Shown: positions 60,109-64,000 of the stretch, piece by piece | How the letters are laid out: each line of letters opens with the position of its first letter | Position numbering within the stretch: the stretch's first letter is position 1 | NCBI GenBank assembly: GCA_964058845.1 | Contig: CAXKVR010000939.1 | Span: forward strand, 1-64,000 | Direction: 5' to 3' | Source of the DNA: Carex sylvatica | Taxonomy: Eukaryota; Streptophyta; Magnoliopsida; Poales; Cyperaceae | DNA: 64,000 nt | Notes under the pieces: model-generated | What the model was told of the DNA's origin: nothing | Database searches by the model: none | Seen by the model: the letters and a program-made list of their open reading frames with translations, nothing else | Program-made: the position numbers and the translations under genes

Positions 60109-60421
60109 AATTATTAGTACATCAAGACAAATCTCTAATGGTAACAAATTATAGTGGAGATTATTGCACCTTCCTTCAATCATCCAAGTTTATTTATGTA
60201 AATAAATAGTAGTGTGAGGCTACAGTACCAAAATGCAAGTGACTCCTTGAGAAAAACAACAAAACATATAGACCCCACTCCACTGAAAAAGAAAAAAAGT
60301 AGAAGTTAAATAAGCATTGACTGCTGTACTGTCAAGTCTTTACTCACTTCTCATTTTCATAGAGCTTTCGACATGGTAATAATTAGTAACACCACCCTAA
60401 AGTATCCTGTAAAGTATCCTG

Positions 60422-60570
60422 AGATAAATCTGCTACGATCCTTTCATTTTTTAAGTATTACGAATATCTATAAAAATTATTTTTTATGCACGGATCTTAT
60501 AACAAATAAAAGGTTGAATTTGAAATCGTAGGATCCTACAATTCCTTTTAGGATCGTAGCAGATTTATTT
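60422..60570. mobile_element. MITE, duplicate of 7808-7956
   Basis: Same ATAAATCTGCTACGATCC ends at the orthologous place, so it was inserted before the segmental duplication. Confidence 0.8.
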
Positions 60571-60736
60571 ACTAAAGTATCCATCCACTCTCGTTAAAAA
60601 GAAAATAAAAGGAAAATGAAAACCTGAAATATACATTGACTAATGTACAGAGTTTTCTCCACGCCACTTCTCTCTTTCACAACTCAGATCTAAGGTTCTT
60701 TCCTCCCTCTTCAAAAAAATTATTCAACAGAGCAAA

Positions 60737-61108
60737 ATGGCAGGGAATTTGATAACCTCTGTGCTCTCTCTAGCCACCAATTTGCTCCCATCAATTACAG
60801 CCTCTGCGCATGCTCCTTCTTCCTCTTCGTCAAATTCTAATAATTCAGAAAAGGAGCGTGCTCGTGCTGCTGAGAAGGATCTGGAGAGGCTGATGCTAAC
60901 TCTGGAGTGGATCAAGGCCACGATGTACGATGCTGAAGAGAGGGAGATCATAGACCGCTCTGTCAAGTTCTGGCTAAAGGAGCTCAAGAAGGTTGCATAT
61001 GACGCTGAGGATGTGCTCAGTGAGTACCGATATGAGGTCACACGTGTTCAAGTAGAGGCAAGAAAGGCTTCTCAGGCTTCTGGTTCTCACAAAAGAAAGG
61101 AGATGGAG
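60737..61108 (+). pseudogene. Orphan CC exon of a CNL (gene 3)
   Basis: The 124-residue exon is almost identical to gene 1 exon 1 (differences include K for D after SE, L for R in LMLTLEW, and E for Q in LKELKK), with the same GAG|GT donor. The following intron is paralogous to gene 1's up to about 63660 and then breaks about 80 bases short of where exon 2 should begin; another CNL start follows at 63902. No NB-ARC/LRR exon exists for it in this window. Unspliced, it gives a 130-residue CC-only protein ending VSVLCI; spliced to gene 4, it would need to skip that gene's first exon. Confidence 0.8.
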
Positions 61109-61436
61109 GTTAGTGTCCTGTGCATATAGAAATCAAAAGGATTTTTTTTTTTTTGCCTTTTATCGTTGGAAGGTAGAATCTTGGATTTCAATTTAAAATC
61201 GAAAAGGGAACGAAAAAAATTGACATTAATCAATATATCTAAATAAAATTTAATTATTATATATAAGTCAGTGTATAATTAAGTTATTAAATATTTATTA
61301 ACTGAGGTCTAATTCCTATGGAGGTATAATTTTAAATATTTTATTTAAGACAATATAAAAAGATCTAACCACGCACAACGAGCAATTTTTTTCTGGATTC
61401 GAACTAGATATATAATATAAAAGAAAAGAAATCTAC

Positions 61437-62445
61437 ACATTAATAAAGCCAAAATTTCTATTAGTATCCAAAAATTCTTTCAAATTACTGAATCTATCCA
61501 ATTTTGAGCAGAATTTCGAATAATGCCATGTCCGATTAATAAATAATTGAACTGATTGATTTTGTCCGGTTAATAACTAACCGGACTCAATCTACCCAAT
61601 TCAAAATTTTTTTCCGGTTATTAAATAACCGGATTGAGTTTATTTATATATATTAAAATATTAGAAATGTTGAATATATTTTTTTAAAAATAGATGTAAT
61701 ACAATATAATTTGTTTTATTAGAAAGACTGCAAAAAATAACCCCGATCAATCTTTTTCAGATCGAATTTTTGGCAGCTGTAAGAAAAATTAATATATTTC
61801 TTTATGTGTTATTGGAAAAATATAAATATGCTTTGAATGTGAGTTATTGATCGCGGTTCAGAAGCCACTTCTTTTTTAATAACAATAATTAAATAACTTG
61901 AAGTATATGTTTTTTTTCAAAAATAGATACAAGTTTTTTAGAAATTAAATGTACTAGAAAGATGATAATATTTTCTATATTTACCTATAAGTGACTTTTG
62001 AACAGGGATCAATCACTCAGAATCCAAATATTTTTATTTTTTTTCAATAACACATAAATAAATATATTAATTTTTCTTACAGCCACGGAAAATTCGATCT
62101 GAAAAATGTTGATCCGGGTTATTTTTTGCAGTATTTCTAATAAATTAAATTATATTGTATTCCTTCTATTTTCAAATAAATATATTCAATATTTATAATA
62201 TTTCAATATAATTTTTTTTTTTAAATTTCTATTTTGTAAAAAAAAAACTCAATCCGATTATTTAATAACCGGACAAAATTCTTGAATTGGGTAGATTGAG
62301 TCTGGTTAATTATTAACCGGACAAAATCAATCAGTCTGGTCATTTATTAACTGGTGAGCAAGGCATTATTCAAGATTTTACTCAAAATTGGATAGATTCA
62401 GTAATTTGATAGAATGTTTTGGTATTAATAAAAATTATTAGTGCT
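61437..62445. mobile_element. Large foldback element, family C, gene 3 copy
   Basis: Orthologous to 8886-10480 but without the nested 9185-9678 MITE and with part of the inner hairpin deleted near 61870. Predates the duplication of the locus. Confidence 0.75.
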
Positions 62446-62508
62446 GTGTCAATAGTCAAAATTGTTTTGTAATTATCACCTCCCATTATTTCACGACATC
62501 AATCCGGA

Positions 62509-63380
62509 CTAGAGGTTTGCAAATACCCTACCCGGGCCGCCAGTAATTGGTCCGCCCGTGCCCGCTACCCAGGGTATCCGTGCCCGAGTCTGGGTATAGG
62601 TCGGGTAAATGGGTACACGAGTAGGGTACGTCTTTTCAGGAAAAAAACTCGACCATACCCGGACCGGTTTACCTGTGCCCATGTACCCGTGGGCCCGTGC
62701 CCGAGTGCCCGTGCCCGTATATCCGTGTACTTTTTTTTTAAATTCAAAATTCAAATCAAATTTCCCCCCAATTCTTCATATACATTTTTTTTAATAAATA
62801 TGTTCAATATTTTAAAAAATAAATATGTATATACATATATTATATATGTTTTAAAGTTTCTGATTTAATTATATTTTTAATTTATATTTTATTTAACCTA
62901 TTAAAAGTAAATGAACGTTTAGAAAATATATTATAGATATAAATAAATTATGAAACTATATAATTAGAATGAGAATTTGAAAATAAAATAACATGACTCG
63001 CGTAAAGAAATAAATAAATACATTTGTATTTAGCCGAATAAATATACAAATTTTCGCATGAATAATTTTTACATATAAGTTACAAATTTTATTTATTTAT
63101 ATACACTATTTGATATTGAACTATTTTGATTTTAAAAGTTGAATTATAAATACGTAATGATATTCGTACAACACCGTAAAAAAAAAAGAAAAAAAAAACC
63201 GGACCGGTTACCCGGACCGCCCTGCCCGTCAAGAGTACCACGGGCACGGGTTTTGAAAAAAATACCCGTGATACCCGGCCCGTAGTACCCGTATACCCGT
63301 GATACCTGTACCCGACCCATACCTGTGCCCGACCCGAGGTATACCTGGACCGCCCGTCCCGTACCCGTTAGCAAAACTCT
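62509..63380. mobile_element. hAT-like element in the gene 3 intron
   Basis: Flanked by the perfect 8 bp duplication AATCCGGA at 62501-62508 and 63381-63388; the empty site is at 10577-10584 in gene 1's intron. Ends are CTAGAGGTTTGC and GCAAAACTCT. Both ends carry CGGGTACGGG-type repeats as in 10715-11221, around about 400 bp of AT-rich DNA. No transposase; ORFs are repeat translation. Confidence 0.92.
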
Positions 63381-63660
63381 AATCCGGACCATCCAATTTA
63401 ATGAGGCAATTATTTTGTAGAATTGTACTATAAAAAATAACACAGAAATTATAATATGCATGTTAATTTATGCATTTACATTGGTAAAAACACTTCGGTT
63501 AGAATATATACATAACATATATCACACTATTGAACCAACCACTGCTGCGGCTTTTTTTTTAAATAAAAAAATGAACTTGTGTAAGTTATTTCCGTACATA
63601 TTCGATTATTATTGGTCAATTTGCCAATGGACGGTGCAGTAGTTCACATTGTAGGCGCCA

Positions 63661-63764
63661 TGGTGTTGGGATAAACTCAGCAATACTGCACTGCTTTGTG
63701 CCCGTATGCAAAGGATTGAAGAGAGAAGAATATTTTTCTGAATAGAAACAATGCTTTATTTCCT
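63661..63764. other. Junction between gene 3 intron and gene 4 leader
   Basis: Begins TGTTGGGATAAACTC and includes a GAAGAGAGAAGAATATTTTTC stretch; it resembles part of a copia LTR but has no partner or duplication. It marks where exon 2 of gene 3 was lost. Confidence 0.35.
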
Positions 63765-63901
63765 GCACTGCCAAGAGCTCACCTTACTTTCCCCTCAGAT
63801 CGATCGTTTTGTCCTCTGCTTCGCTTTACTCATTTTTCATTCTCACCACTCTGCAGATCTAAGGTTCTTTTCCCTCTTTCCACATTGATCGTCAGAGCAA
63901 A
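63765..63901 (+). promoter_or_regulatory. Leader of CNL gene 4
   Basis: Closest to the gene 2 leader (CTCACCTTACTTTCCCCTCAG), although the coding part that follows matches genes 1 and 3. Confidence 0.5.
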
Positions 63902-64000
63902 ATGGCAGGGAATTTGATAACCTCTGTGCTCTCTCTAGCCACCAATTTGCTCCCATCAATTACAGCCTCTGCGCATGCTCCTTCTTCCTCTTCGTCAAAT
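63902..64000 (+). CDS. CNL gene 4, start of CC exon (cut by window end)
   Basis: The first 33 codons (MAGNLITSVLSLATNLLPS...) are the same as genes 1 and 3. The exon runs off the window, so whether the gene is complete cannot be said. Confidence 0.8.
   Translation, partial: MAGNLITSVLSLATNLLPSITASAHAPSSSSSN

Larger units (their letters stand above)
59617..60736 (+). promoter_or_regulatory. Upstream region of CNL gene 3
   Basis: Duplicate of 7145-8185. Differences include a Mutator-type MITE at 59899-60108 and loss of about 62 bp from the leader at about 60670, just upstream of the CTCTCTTTCACAACTC motif. Core promoter not identified. Confidence 0.5.

Overview
This is AT-rich nuclear DNA from a flowering plant. 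The evidence is CC-NBS-LRR (CNL) immune-receptor genes with plant-type introns, a Ty1/copia element primed by initiator tRNA-Met, CACTA, hAT and Mutator-type elements with diagnostic target-site duplications, and broken copies of plant housekeeping genes. The species, and monocot versus dicot, cannot be decided from what I see. All calls come from reading the sequence; no searches were run.

The window is a CNL cluster shaped by duplication and transposons. Gene 1 (8186-14453, +) is a full CNL whose CC exon and NB-ARC/LRR exon are separated by a 2.8 kb intron full of nested elements; its 3' end carries tandemly duplicated small exon-like cassettes. Gene 2 (23506-24546, +) keeps the CC exon and the first 36 codons of exon 2, then switches to a new coiled-coil and hydrophobic C-terminal tail, predicting a 203-residue tail-anchored CC protein with no NB-ARC or LRR. 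Gene 3 (60737-61108, +) is a duplicate of gene 1's first exon and intron but lost exon 2. Gene 4 starts at 63902 and runs off the window. A different CNL lies on the minus strand (45142-38901) and is split by a 2868 bp copia-derived element.

That copia element (40376-43243) has two 347 bp LTRs that look identical and a perfect 5 bp target duplication. It encodes one 713-residue ORF: copia Gag with two zinc knuckles, then a PB1 domain resembling the plant TPR-PB1 (Phox/CLMP1-type) proteins with an acidic tail, then the C-terminal part of copia RNase H. Protease, integrase and reverse transcriptase are absent. It appears to be a young non-autonomous retroelement that captured a host PB1 fragment and expresses it inside a Gag fusion.

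Between the genes: 1-7.1 kb holds foldback elements, a C-rich block and relics of CNL flanks; 15.7-23.4 kb is mostly repeat-derived with a UBC13-like exon fragment; 24.7-35.2 kb is CACTA territory, one complete-ended element (29656-35205) and one terminus (24733); 45-50 kb has nested hAT and foldback elements; 51.6-53.6 kb is a PP2A A-subunit gene fragment between two 436 bp direct repeats; 53.9-57.8 kb is a duplicated segment ending in a Mutator-like element with about 178 bp internal tandem repeats; 59.6-63.65 kb is a segmental duplicate of 7.1-11.3 kb. Reciprocal empty sites in these duplicates date several insertions as younger than the duplication.
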